A stretch of 64,000 nucleotides of DNA from Hyperoodon ampullatus (GCA_949752795.1 OX457058.1:155816353-155880352), one strand, 5' to 3'. Shown: positions 38,036-49,495, counted from the first letter of the stretch. The notes: generated by a model from the sequence alone, not told the origin. A program made the numbers and translations.

Positions 38036-39669
38036 ATTCAACAGTGATATGCATTTCTTCATACTTCTTAGGTTGTATAGTAATAAAAAAATGACAGAAT
38101 ATTTTAATCTGTTTTAGAATTTCTCAGAGAAATAGAATTATTACATAAATCCGTAGTTGGGTGTTTTTTGGGAGAGAGTGGAAAATAGGACTGAGTAAGT
38201 GCTTGTTAATGAGATGTATGTATCAGTACTTGGATTACAAGCCATTTGAAAGACCAGTGCTTTATATGTCTTATACAAACGGATTCAAAACCTTGAGTTA
38301 TACTTATCTCGATTGCATCTAGTGTTTAATCAATTGGACACTTACAAATAATGGGTAAACGGTTTGTTGTCATAGAAGGTTGAGCTCTGCTTTTCATGCT
38401 GTGAGAGTAACATTTTTATTTTAACACTTATGCAATTGATTGTAAACTTCGGGGTGATATAATCTAAATGAATCTAAACAGTTCCATTAGCCATGTCAGT
38501 GCCTACCCTCTTGCCAAGCTGTAGCTTTATGTTGTGTGTTACTGTGTTACATAATCCCCTGCATTCATTTTCTCTACCTGTTTAGCTTGAATACATACAA
38601 GGTGACTGAATTGTCTCTTCAGCCTCCTTCTCAGTGTAAACACTCAGTATAGAAAACAGATTGGGGGCAGTCTTACATTTTTCTAATGGAGAGTTTGGAG
38701 AATTGAATGGGCTTAGAAATGTGTTTGTCACTATTTGGTTTTGCACCTTTTAGTTATGTTCACTATCAACTTGGTATGGTTTTCAAGGTGATAAGAAAAT
38801 GCTCAAGCTTTAGCCACTGGAAAAAAATTAAGACAGATTGGGATCTTAGAAAAATGTCAGTTGTGAGAGTATACAAAGGAAGAATTTCTTCAAGGTCCTC
38901 TCTCTTTCTTCTTGCAAGCCCCTTATTTGCTCTTTTAAAGACTGGGTCATGCACTGCCAATGCCTCTCCTTCCTGTAACAATCAGGAGGAAAGTATCCCA
39001 TGAATTAAAAATGATATGATTTTGCTTATCTAGAATACGATTCAGAGAGTAGCTTTCCGTGGTCTATTGTTTGTTGACATGTGAAGGAGACAGCCAGCAT
39101 CTGGGGTGATGCTGCTCCGGTGTTTTTCTCCAGCCCAGGGAAAGGGTAAACTGGGAAAATTCATCATTGAATGAAGAGATTGGGAAGGTTGTGAACTTTT
39201 GCAGCAGTTTTCATTAGATATTTGCAAAGGAATGTACTCTCAAGGCTATATAAAATCTTCATTGATGAATTTGCATGGATATTAGCATAAATATGCATGT
39301 GGTTTACATAAACTTTTTTCCTCACATTGGTTTTATTTCTTACTTATTTACTGTGATAGCCTCTTCTCTTAATGATGTCATTTTTCTTCTATGGCCTTCC
39401 ACATAAAACGAGTTCTTTTATTTTAAACACACTGATTCCGGGGGGTGGGGATGCAGAGAAGAGAAACATTTCTTTTGGTGAGTAAGTGTGATTTACCTGG
39501 GGTAGGAGGAATAGGTCTCTGGCTCAGTTTATTCAAGGTTTGTGATGGTTTGTAAGTCAATACATGGTTCAGTGGAATCATTCATGCCCTTTGAGAAGCA
39601 GAGTAGGAGCATGTGCCATATCCAGAATGACGGGCAAAAGGAAAGGTAACTGATATTTAGAGAAAAGTC

Positions 39670-39830
39670 CAGAGGCAGTAGAAGTCCAGAGTAGAACTAA
39701 CTGTCTGGTCTTGGGCAACTCACTTATTCCTAGTCATCAGTTTCTTCCTTAATAAAATAAGCGTGTTAAATCAGGCAATCTCTAAAATCCTTTACAGCTC
39801 TAAAATTTATTATTTTGATAGACTCCTTAG
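39670..39830 (+). mobile_element. MIR-like relic
   Basis: CTGGTCTTGGGCAACTCACT and TCATCAGTTTCTTCCTTAAT. Confidence 0.6.
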
Positions 39831-42117
39831 TCTAATTATATAAAAAATATTAAGCACCACATAGCACATTAAATAATATCCTAGTGCCTTGCTGTTCTGT
39901 GTCAGGCCCTTCCCCCTTTGAAGGGTACTCAGTGATTAATTGAGGCTTCTCTTTAGAGGCACTTCTTTCCTTGCTCATTTATCTCAGTTCACTGGGCACA
40001 CAAAGTATAACTTAAATGTTTATAGAAGACTCCCACTAATATACCTCGTGGGGTGCCAAGAACAGGCATAGTAGTTGGCTGTGTGTACATTTGCTTTGTT
40101 AGGAAAAGAGCTTAGCGGTGATAACTGAATTTGCTTTGCTTTGCTATCTTCTGCTCTAAATCAGGGTTACGTCCAGTCTACTGAACAAGAGCCTGTCCAG
40201 TTGAATTTTAACAAAACCATTTCTTTAGAAATGAGAGATCGTGAAAATAGGGCAGTAGGGGATTGCATGGATGGACCCATTTCAAAAATACAGATAGTGC
40301 CAAATTTCTGCTCTGTGATTTTGGGGGAACTAATTTTGGTAAAATGCATCTGGCATGGGTTATGTGCTGAGTAGTACTCGCTACTTATATGTGTAAACAA
40401 CACTGGTCCCCTAGAGGTGGACAAGTCCCTTTTGCTTATACCATTGTGTGTGCAAACAGAAATATGTAGGTGTACACACATCCTTGAGGCCCTCTGGAAG
40501 ATATAGGACACACTTAATCTCTTCTAACTCTCTGGAGTGTGATGTTAAGGCTCATGTTTTAATGATGCGATGTTACAGTGAATTCAACAGTATATGTTGG
40601 GTGGTCATCTCTTCACATTGTAAGAGTGACTCCTTTACCTCATGATGAGAAAATACTTATTTGATTTTACTTAGGGAACTTACCAAGGGCTATGATGGTC
40701 AATAAGGATATGAATTCATGTGGACAAGCTTTGGTGACTAAGGCGGAGGTGTAGGTCTAGAAGGGAAAATAGAGTCCCCTCAACCTCACTTTGCAGACCC
40801 TGCCACCCCTATTTAAAGGGAAGCTGCATATCTAAACTTGTATTGTTGCCCATTTCTTTTCATTGAGGAGGTGCTTTTGACCAACACTGATATGAAGTAG
40901 GCCACTCTCTAAATGAGGCTGCCTGACAAGAGGACAAATGGAGGTGTACATGCTGAGTGTCTAAGTTATAAATCAGATCAATAAATAATTAAATAAAATA
41001 CATTCTATTCTCTTAACCTTGAAAAATAGACCTTTGACACTACCTGGTTCACATTTAGAGTTTTTGGATTCCTAGGAGTTCTGCATTGGGAAATACCAAC
41101 ACAGGGAGAGCCAGCCCCTCTGGTCCTCAGCCTGTGGCCTTTCCCCTTCCTCTGCCCACATTCAGCTCCATCCTATATCACAGAGGTCTGGTATAAATGC
41201 ACGTGGATGCCTCGACCCACATGGCAAAGCTCTCTCCAAACCTGTGCAAACAGTCCCCCAGGGCTAGCCCTCAGACCTTGAGGTATGCACACTGATAGCA
41301 TGATTTGCCTTCAGAAAATGGATCCAGGAAGGAGGACTGCACAACCCCTGGAAACAGACTTGGGGCTCTTTGGGTAGGGAATTACAGGACCCCAGGGTCT
41401 CAAATATGGTCTTGAAAGAGAGTATGAGTCCCAGTGGAATGCCATGTTGGCTCTGTGGACCCCTGGTCCTATGGAGAGAGATGTTCTGTAGGATGGTCAG
41501 ACCAGGCCATCTCAAACAGGAGACCTCTAGCGCAGAGGTCCCTTTGACTCTAAGGGAAGTATTGCTGTCTTATCAAAACATATTACCAAATTCCATTCTG
41601 TTCCCTTTTCCTCATCTGCTCAATCATTTCCTCAGGTCCAACCTCCTATTTAAAAACCCAGTCACGTTCCACTGGGCACAGGACTCTACCATGGAAACCA
41701 AAGTTAGCTGGGTTATTGATGGATGGAAATTAGAGCCAAATCTTTCAGGCTAATTGATTTTTAGTTATTGTTCAATAAAAGGTACCTAGAGCTAAAGAAC
41801 CCTTCGTCAGAACAGTTAATTATCCATTCTAAACCAGCTCTTCTACAAGCATTTAAAAGCCAATATTGATGCAAAAGCAAGTAAACCTCACTTTACCATT
41901 TTGCATGAAATTTCCCTTTAGGTTTTTCTCTGAGAAAATTTGAAGGAAAGGTAGCAAGCTTTCGGGCACCATTGTGTTAGTCTTCTACCCCTGTGTGAAC
42001 ATATAACTTCTCTGCAGTTACCTTCTCTGCTAGTTTCCCTTGTACTTAGATATGAGTCTTGTGGAAGAGTTGGAGGGGGTGTTGTGCTGGTATCAGGCCT
42101 CTGGCAGGGACACTACC

Positions 42118-42118
<1 letters not shown>

Positions 42119-42163
<45 letters not shown>
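42119..42163 (+). repeat. (TG)n microsatellite next to exon acceptor
   Basis: About 22 TG dinucleotides with one C interruption at 42125, ending 74 nt upstream of the LNS2 exon acceptor and oriented UG in the transcript. Confidence 0.97.
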
Positions 42164-42164
<1 letters not shown>

Positions 42165-42237
42165 CTCTTTGGTATTTGCATAGACCTGGCTCATGCCCAT
42201 CAAGTGTTGACTGCTTTCCCCTTTTCTTTCTCTGTAG
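42164..42237 (+). promoter_or_regulatory. NRXN3: Branch point, pyrimidine tract and acceptor of LNS2 exon
   Basis: Between the TG repeat and the exon lies a standard 3' splice region. TGTTGAC gives a candidate branch A at 42210, 27 nt before the exon, followed by CTTTCCCCTTTTCTTTCTCT and the TAG acceptor at 42235-42237. Confidence 0.75.
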
Positions 42238-42539
42238 CTCGAGAGGAGAATGTGGCCACTTTCCGAGGCTCAGAGTACCTGTGCTACGACCTGTCTCAGA
42301 ACCCAATCCAGAGCAGCAGTGATGAAATCACCCTGTCCTTTAAGACCTGGCAGCGGAACGGGCTCATCCTGCACACGGGCAAGTCGGCTGACTATGTCAA
42401 CCTGGCTCTGAAGGATGGCGCAGTCTCCTTGGTCATTAACCTGGGGTCTGGGGCCTTTGAGGCCATTGTGGAGCCAGTGAATGGAAAATTCAATGACAAC
42501 GCCTGGCATGATGTCAAAGTGACACGCAACCTCCGGCAG
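42238..42539 (+). CDS. NRXN3: Neurexin-3 internal exon, first part of LNS2 domain
   Basis: Alpha-neurexins are presynaptic adhesion receptors; LNS2 is one of six extracellular laminin-G-like domains. The exon is 302 nt: two bases completing a split codon (phase 1 entry), then 100 codons from [20 protein letters not shown] to [10 protein letters not shown], ending in phase 0. The acceptor is a pyrimidine tract ending TCTCTGTAG, with a likely branch point A at 42210 (TGTTGAC). The donor is CAG|GTAATG. The reading [15 protein letters not shown] and [12 protein letters not shown] fits NRXN3 as I remember it; NRXN1 and NRXN2 differ there (for example KEEYIATFKGSEYFC). With G from the previous exon the split codon would be Ala, as I recall in NRXN3. 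No stop or frameshift is seen. A TG repeat lies 74 nt upstream of the acceptor. Membership of the neurexin family is near certain; the paralogue call is from memory. Confidence 0.93.
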
Positions 42540-44194
42540 GTAATGGCTGAGGGGAGAGAGTGCCCAGAGGCTCCTCTTAGGTGGCTGGGGAGGAAGTTTG
42601 TGAAGTAGGTGGTGGGTTAGGTTACATAGAGAGGGGTAGAGATACCCTATGGGTTTGGATTTGTCAAAGTCAAACTTTCTCCCAGCCTTTACAATTTCAC
42701 AAGGATAATTATTAAAATATGTTTCTTCTCTTACTTCAATTTTCCATTTGTGCTTGTTATTTAAGAAAAAAATTCAGTTGTACAGATAAAAGTTATAAAT
42801 ACTTTCCTTTTGTTTTGCTTTCCTTTTTATCATTTTCTTGATTACCTTTGAATATTGTATTATTGTTAAATCAATTAGGGAGAGCGTTTTGTTTCTGCAG
42901 CTTGGTAGATTTTTCTCATTCTTTGAATATATGTTTTTCTTTTTAATTAAGTTAGCCATTGCCGTGATGCCATAATTTTAATTCCTTCCAGAAGAAGTCT
43001 TTCTTTTTCTCTTCCTTTTAATTTACCAACCCCTCGTCCACTTTTATTCTTTCTGTTGGGTTGTTGTGTTAACCTCTAGCCTTGGAGTGAATCAGCTGGG
43101 ATCTTTCTGAATTCCTTTGTTTCTCTGTTCCTTGGTGTTGTGGTATACTTTATTGCCCCTGTCTCTACCTCTGACACTCTTCAGTTGACTAGGAGGCCTG
43201 GAAAGTGGAAGGACCCACATAAAAAAGTCAACTTTGGAGCAGCCTTTCCTGGTTCTGTACGTGCTTGAGAACTCCCATCGCTTGCTGACTCTAAGCAGGC
43301 AACTCCGTCAGGTGACAACACTCTCAGAAAGCCTTATAGCCTAGTGAAGTTGTTTTCCGTTTCATAACTAACAATAATGATAATAATAACAACAATAATA
43401 ATACCTCACCAGCCCACATCAGGAAAAAATTAAAAACACTTCCTGTAAAAGTCAAGATCTGTTCTGAGACTGCCTTTTCCAGGTTCTGTTTTCACTTGGT
43501 TTTTCTACTTGTGAATTTGTCATTAAACCCAGTTGGACAACATTCATCCTTTATTAAATCAGAAAGCATTATGTAAATTTCCAGAAGGTGCTTATCAAAT
43601 TTTCTTCTGCAGTGTGATTGATTTAATGCCTTCTAATGTAAACATGAAAGCATGAGAACTGACAGGTGTTTGCCTATGTTTTCTGTTTGATAAAAGTGTA
43701 ACTCCTTAATAATGCTCAGTAAATGGAGAAGGCCCCTCCACATTGGAGACACACAATATTTGAAATACCCATTTCCACACTTAAGCATGTCAGGGAAGCC
43801 CCATGGTCGGAGATGCTATTCTATCTGTGATGAAGTTGCCAAATCCTAAGAGTTAGAATCCCCCGTCATCTTCAGACACATAGGTCGAACATTTTTGAAT
43901 CACCATTCTGTGTTTTTCCTGCAAGGCCAAAGAGTCCTGTTGCTGATGTTTCCTTTCATCATTCCCCACCTGTACTTACAGGAGCTGCCAAGAGAGCCCA
44001 CATCACATTTTCATTTGCTAACATATAAGGGCTTGAAAGGTTTGAGTAGCAGAGACTAGACCAAAAAGGAGAATATGACCTTTTGTCGGTTTTGACTGGC
44101 AGTTGCACAGTAATACCCTCTGACATTAGTCAGTTAAGGGGGGATTTTCATATACTGGGGAGCGGAATCAGGTTGTGGTTCTCACCAGCCAATC

Positions 44195-44196
<2 letters not shown>

Positions 44197-44254
<58 letters not shown>
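44197..44254 (+). repeat. (TC)n microsatellite in intron before SS2
   Basis: About 28 uninterrupted TC units, 2.1 kb upstream of the SS2 microexon. Confidence 0.97.
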
Positions 44255-44256
<2 letters not shown>

Positions 44257-44469
44257 ACCCCACATGCTTCTTTGCCGTTCTAGAATGATTCCAGTTAGCC
44301 GGAAAAGGCTCACTTTCATTTCCACTAAAAACACTTTTCTAAAATAGAATTGGGCCCTAATTCAGTCCTTTACACTGAAATGGGGACAAACCAAACTGTA
44401 ATTCAGATATTGGTTGTGCTGAGTTAGTCTGAACAAGCAGAGGAAGGCAACACTATAGGGTTTCTCTTC

Positions 44470-44575
44470 CAAGTTCTAAGACCCGACTCCTCTCTGTACC
44501 CTTGGACAAAGCATTTAACCTTTCCACACCACGGTTTCCATTTGTGAGATGGTGATTACAATCCTCCACGTGTGG
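44470..44575 (+). mobile_element. MIR-like relic, partial
   Basis: CCTTGGACAAAGCATTTAAC then GGTTTCCATTTGTGAGATGG. Confidence 0.55.
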
Positions 44576-46393
44576 TGGCTAAATATGCAAAGCACCTTAT
44601 GTTCCAGAAGGATTATGAGCTCATCCATGGTCTGGGTGCTAGACTCACTGGGACATGCACATGATTTACATGCTGAGTATTCTTTCAAAGGTGATTGCCT
44701 CTGTCTGTCTCCATGGATGCAGCTAAGTAGAGCTCTCAAGACTAGGCTACTGAGGCCTAGGGTGTTGGGGGCATTTCTCGACAGAAGGAGTATGAATCTT
44801 TTAGAGAAAGTGCACCTAAAATTGGACCTCATCAGAATCTGCACTGAATTTTGCATCCAAATGCAATTTATTGAAAGAGGAAAAAATCTCAGAAAAGCAG
44901 AGTTGATTTTGCAAATACAATCCTTTCAACCCTGAGTCAGCTAAGATTATTATTTTTCCCATTAAAAGTACATTTGTAACATTTTTTTGAGTTCCCTAGG
45001 ATACATTTGAAGGGGTGGGAAGCCCCTGTCTATTGCAGTTAAACTGTAAATCACTTCATAAATATTTGACAATAAGCTGATGGCAGTCTCGCCTACTCTT
45101 CTGGTAAGGTTGAATGGCTTCTGTGGTAAAGATTCATCTGAGGAAAGCTTACTTGGAGTTTCCTTACCAAATGGAGCAGAACTTTCCCCCTTTGTTCCTT
45201 TTTAATCATCTGCTACGGTTCTGCTTTTGGGCCAAGTCAGGCCAAGGTCAGGTACTTTGTTGGGGGTTCTGATTAATGGAGGGAACGTGGATTATCTGTT
45301 CTAAATTATAACCAGGACCTGAGTCCAAGGTCATGGCCATCACAGGAAGTGCTTTACCTTTATAGGCCACTTTAGTCAAACCGCAAACACAAAACTGGAG
45401 ATAACCATCTTCTAGCCTTCCAGCCTCCCAGCTCAGGGTGTGTTGGCAATTTAACGTTTGAAAACAGCGAAGAAAAGACTAATTGTAGGGCTTCTCTAAT
45501 CATGTTTAACCTGCCAGTCCTCTCTGCTATCCATGCAAGAAATTGCTTGAAAAGCATTCTTAAAGAGGAATGAGGGGAGAGTGATTCTGACAGGAGACAT
45601 TCTGGCAAAGTAAACAAAGTAACATTGTTGGCTAGTGAAGGAGACTCCAACTCTTTAGATGTATTCTAACGACACAGTTATTTTAACCTGAGAGAACAGG
45701 AAAGAGGAGAAAGTTGCCTTCCTGCTGCACAAATCCACACAAAATCAAGGGGGTTGTGGATCTTTAAGTTACCTGTGGAAACCCAGAGTAAACTACATAT
45801 GTAGCCTTCCTATGCTAGATGTGACCTGTAAATGTTTTAAGATCTTTTGTCCTACATTACTCTGCATGTAATCAGAGTCAGATGTGAAAAAACAATCCCC
45901 AAAGTATTGGTATTTCAGCTCTCTCTATTTATCTACGTGTGGAACGATAAACCTTGGGGGTCTTTTCTTTCAGGACAGGTGGATTGTGTTTGTGCTAGAG
46001 GGTGGGAAGGGAGCAGGGTGGTGTTCTTTCAGAACAGCTCCTGGAAAGTAAGTATGAAGCTAATTCTGACCGGGGTGAGGTCTGGTCTGAGTGGAATTTG
46101 GGAGAAGTGGGGAGTTACAAAGACGAGGTGGACTGCAGCTCCTTTCCTGGCTGTGCCTCAGGTGCCAAGGTTTTCCATAGAGTCTTGGTCTCATTGTCTT
46201 CCCCCACTCTCTTTTTCTGTGTCGGGTGCCTTTTTTTTGGAAAACTAACACAAGATCATTCATGCAATGTGTCATTTTACTAACCGACTAATGTACTAAC
46301 ACCCTAACGACTCATCTTTGTTTTTAGTTTTTTTAATTAACAATCGTTCTGTTCACAATTTTTAATTTCCTTTCTTCCCCCTTTTCCGCAAAG

Positions 46394-46438
46394 CACTCAG
46401 GCATCGGACACGCTATGGTAAACAAACTACATTGTCTG
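46394..46438 (+). CDS. NRXN3: Neurexin-3 SS2 alternative microexon (24 or 45 nt)
   Basis: This is the alternatively spliced insert of splice site 2 in LNS2, in a loop at the rim of the domain where insert choice alters the calcium site and partner binding. From the shared acceptor (CCGCAAAG|CAC) the exon reads HSGIGHAM (24 nt) up to donor ATG|GTAAAC, or HSGIGHAMVNKLHCL (45 nt) up to donor CTG|GTAGAT. Both lengths are multiples of three and both enter and leave in phase 0, so skipping, short and long forms all keep frame. Both donors lack G at +5, which fits optional use. Ending in HCL rather than the HCS I recall for NRXN1 supports NRXN3. A 7-residue-only form looks impossible because no AG precedes GTAAAC. 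The upstream tract is strongly pyrimidine-rich. Confidence 0.93.
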
Positions 46439-46440
46439 GT
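46418..46440 (+). promoter_or_regulatory. NRXN3: Tandem alternative 5' splice sites of SS2 microexon
   Basis: Two GT donors share one acceptor: ATG|GTAAAC at 46418 and CTG|GTAGAT at 46439. The 21 nt between them code VNKLHCL without a stop. Both are weak matches to GTRAGT (A instead of G at +5), as expected for sites under regulated choice. The sites are seen directly; that both are used is inferred from known neurexin SS2 isoforms. Confidence 0.85.
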
Positions 46441-48257
46441 AGATATCATTCTTATTGTCTCTTTTTTTGGGTTTGCCGTGTGTTGCCCCCCTTTTCCTCC
46501 CCAAACCCCCCGTTTATCCTCTTTAGAGTTGTTTCTTCTTTTAAATTTTTTTGTTGAATTAAATACAAGCCTTTCTTTTTCTTTAAGAAGAAAATGGAAG
46601 GGGATACACCTGTCCTGACACTATTTGGATGAGTTTGGTTGGGACAGTTTTCCTTTTCTCTACTTTGTAATTTTTTTTTTCCTAAAGAAAAGTTTTTTTT
46701 TAAAGAAATGTTCTTTGTTGAGCTAAATTCGTTTTGTTTTGTTTTCTTATTTTGCAAGTTCCAAGTTACCGACTAGGGACAACAGAGATTTCTGTTGAGG
46801 ACTTTCTTCTCTCCGTGTCTTCCTACCCCTCACTCGTCCTCCTTTCTTTTGCCCCTTCCCCACTCCCGAATCCCTTTTTTCTTTCCCTTTTGTGTGGCCA
46901 CGGCTGCCACAGGTGATCTGGGGAGGAAAGTACTCGACTTCCTGTATTCTTCCTTTCCCTCCTTTCACCTTACTTCCCACCTTGGCCAAAGGGAGCTGTG
47001 CCGATTTGTGTTCTCCGTACAAACTCTGCATGGCATGTTCCTGTCTCGTGAACTTCCCCGTGGGCATCAGAATCTGTTCCCTCGTTTTCCAACTCAGTAC
47101 TAACAACCTACCAGTCATCAACCCCACTCCACGTTCTCCTCTCTCTCGTTTTTGTCTCCACGCTTCTTCATGCTCCTGTCACCCTTCATATATTTTGGGG
47201 TTGGGTTTGGACTTTTTCTTTTCTTTTTTCTTAGGAAGGGAGGTGGCAGGCAGGGGAAAGACTGCCCTTGAGTTTTGAGTGTGTTTTCTTCTTTTCACTC
47301 CCATCTTGTTTTTCAGTTGGTTTCGTGCATGTAAGTGTGCAGTGGATTTTGATTCTCTTCTTTAGGGCTCCTCACCCTTGTCCCACTTCCCTCCCTTTTC
47401 TTCTTCTGCCTTCTCTCTGGGCTCCAGATGATTTTCGCATGGGTGTGTCAGTGTACGGTGCGTGCACGCTTTGAGGCCCCATCTCTTCTCTGTGCCCTCT
47501 GCTCCTTTCATGGATGTTGGGTGTATGGGTGCTGTTTGTTTCCTGTGGGCATTGTTATTATTTTGGCCATTATGCCTCATCATTCCTTTCTTTTTGTTAG
47601 CGTTGCCTGTTTTGGTTTGGATCCTTTCTTCTCTGGCTGGTGGTGATGGCAGACAAGGGAGGACAGGGGTTGGTGTCCTGGGTAGTCCGTGGCATGTATC
47701 ACCCATGACTCATTAAAATCAAGACCCTTTTCCTTCCCTCCCTGAATGCATGTTTGTCAGCGTGGTGTGAGCCCAAAAAGAAACAAATAAAAAAAGAAAA
47801 AGAAAAGAAAAAAGAAAAAAACCCATCAACAACCAAAGACCAACCCCCTAACAAACCCCATTGTCAAACATCTCCTTTGCTGTTTCTCACGACCACTATA
47901 AATTACAATCTTTCAAAAGTAAATGATCATTTTACCAATGAACGGAGACGTCTGAGGATGGTTCCATTTTCTAGCCTGACTGAGTGAAGAGGGCAACGGG
48001 TAGAGCGAGTTGCTCAGCTTGGCAGTTCCGAAAAACTCTCCCAGGAGTCTGCAGGGAGACACTGGAGGCTTGGGCCACAGGGAGGCAGACCAGAAAATGG
48101 AACTTGGCTGCACATACCAAAATCAATCCAAATTAGAAAGAATACCTCACCCAAATCTTAATGAAAGTGATGCCACAGGTAGGGGAAGCCCCTGGATTTT
48201 GATAGGACTGTAAGGTCATTGTTGGGATTTTTTTTTGTCCCTATGTCCCTCCACCAG
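46439..48257 (+). other. NRXN3: Pyrimidine-rich intron between SS2 microexon and next exon
   Basis: The intron is 1,819 nt after the long donor (1,840 after the short one). It has no recognisable interspersed repeat. From about 46440 to 47750 the sense strand is dominated by T and C runs, and an A-rich patch lies at 47775-47830. It ends with a T run and TCCCTCCACCAG. Confidence 0.8.
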
Positions 48258-48419
48258 GTGACAATCTCTGTGGATGGCATCCTTACCACGACGGGCTACA
48301 CTCAAGAGGACTACACCATGCTGGGCTCAGATGACTTCTTCTATGTGGGAGGAAGCCCAAGTACCGCTGACTTGCCAGGCTCACCCGTCAGCAACAACTT
48401 CATGGGCTGCCTTAGAGAG
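48258..48419 (+). CDS. NRXN3: Neurexin-3 internal exon, C-terminal part of LNS2
   Basis: The exon is 162 nt and gives 54 codons in phase 0, from [20 protein letters not shown] to NNFMGCLRE. It joins directly to the end of the 42238-42539 exon (NLRQ|VTIS) or to the SS2 microexon. The acceptor is TCCACCAG|GTG and the donor is GAG|GTAAGG, a strong site. Residues include the [15 protein letters not shown] segment and the Cys of the conserved GCL motif near the end of LNS domains, which normally pairs with a cysteine from the next exon. That exon (expected to start VVYKNND) is not in the window. I recall CLKE here in human NRXN3; this copy reads CLRE, a conservative change. No disabling change is visible. 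Confidence 0.93.
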
Positions 48420-48514
48420 GTAAGGTTCACCCATTCCATTTAATGCACTGACTGTCTAAGAACAAATGAAATTTTCAGTTCAGTGACTGGATCTGTCCTC
48501 TGATCTATTCTATG

Positions 48515-48720
48515 AGGTCATAGGTTGTAGCAGAAAAGACTCTGGACTTAAAAGTAGAGGCCCTAGGTTTTGATCCCAGTTTAAGCTGGTTGCAGGACCT
48601 TGGGTTCGCCACTTAAGTACCCTGTGGTTCTGTTTCCTCATCTAACTGATGAGGAACCTGATCCCACAGGTAGCTGTGCTTTATAAATTAAATGAAATAA
48701 CTCAGATGAAAGGACTTTGA
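48515..48720 (+). mobile_element. MIR SINE relic, about 100 nt after the exon
   Basis: GACTCTGGACTTAAAAGTAG, GACCTTGGGTTCGCCACTTA and TGTTTCCTCATCTAACTGAT in MIR order. Confidence 0.8.
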
Positions 48721-49374
48721 AATCACAAGGAACTAGACCTGTGTGAAGTTTGAGTTTGTATTTTTGACTTGGCAAGTAGGGAAGCCTTAGCTAAAAGTGG
48801 CTCAATTTGTGGTTGTGTGTCTTGTCTAAAACATAACATATGTATTGTTTTACCTTTGCTAAACTTGGTGTTCCCAAGAGTCTCATTATTCGAGGTGAAG
48901 GAAAATTCTCAGAATATAATATTAAGGCCCAGAAGACTTGTTTTTCCTTTTTTTTTTCCTCCCTGAGAACTAGCAACTCTGAGAAAGCAGTGGGGCTTTA
49001 CCATTACTCGTTTATTACTGCTGTAGCTAATGTGTTGAGACCTCTGTCTGAGAGCAAAGGAGCTTCAGTTAAGTGTAAGTTCAATCTCTAAGGTCAATTG
49101 TTGAGGCAAAAAGAATCAGACTTGATTTGCTGGAGTTCTTTTAGCACACGGTGTCATCAGAGCAGTGCACTGCACTTTTTTGTTTAATCTAAACTAAGCT
49201 TGATTGCCTAAGATAACTATACCATTTCCCTGTGGAAATTCCTTGAGAAGCTAACAGTGTTCTTTCTTGTAGATAAAGATCCCTTGTGACATGTTATGAG
49301 CCTCCTCTCAGGGCACATGTTTTATTCTTATTATGGTTATTTGAAATTTGTTGCACATCAGTTACATATGAGAT

Positions 49375-49495
49375 GGCATCACATGTGCATTCACTCACGC
49401 CACTCGGCTGCGAGCTGTGTCTGGACAGGGGTTGCGTCTGTTATACCTGGCATAGAGCAGGTGCATAATAATTATTTATTGAATGGAGACATTTA
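49375..49495 (+). mobile_element. L2 LINE 3' end relic
   Basis: TACCTGGCATAGAGCAGGTG then CATAATAATTATTTATTGAA. Confidence 0.65.

Larger units (their letters stand above)
1..42237 (+). other. NRXN3: Intron upstream of LNS2 exon (at least 42 kb)
   Basis: I found no neurexin coding block here, including the short SS1 microexons expected upstream. It contains the retrocopy at 4315-5677, 13 CHR SINEs, two L1 fragments, one MST LTR and many MIR/L2 relics listed separately. Stretches with nothing I can classify include roughly 1-3500 (apart from a TG tract), 5700-7300, 9000-10150, 11500-12870, 19200-20370, 22000-23100, 23500-24850, 25100-25900, 27650-28900, 29160-30380, 30820-34400 and 38100-42100. 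Long open frames in these stretches show no family resemblance I recognise. Confidence 0.8.
42540..46393 (+). other. NRXN3: Intron between LNS2 exon and SS2 microexon
   Basis: The intron is 3,854 nt. It holds a 56-bp TC tract, a short AAT/AAC-rich stretch near 43376-43402 and a weak MIR relic near 44470. No CHR SINE or L1 is seen. The last 80 nt are rich in T and C with a TTTTTAATTAAC block and end CCCCCTTTTCCGCAAAG. Confidence 0.85.

Noticed and set aside
40638..40656. ACCTCATGATGAGAAAA, similar to the expected SS1 microexon coding HLMMSE
   Set aside because: The match stops after a few codons, the upstream bases do not fit, and there is no proper acceptor or donor.
46795..47716. Cluster of open frames on both strands after the SS2 microexon
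   Set aside because: Artefact of T/C-rich intron sequence with few stops; no splice sites or family resemblance.
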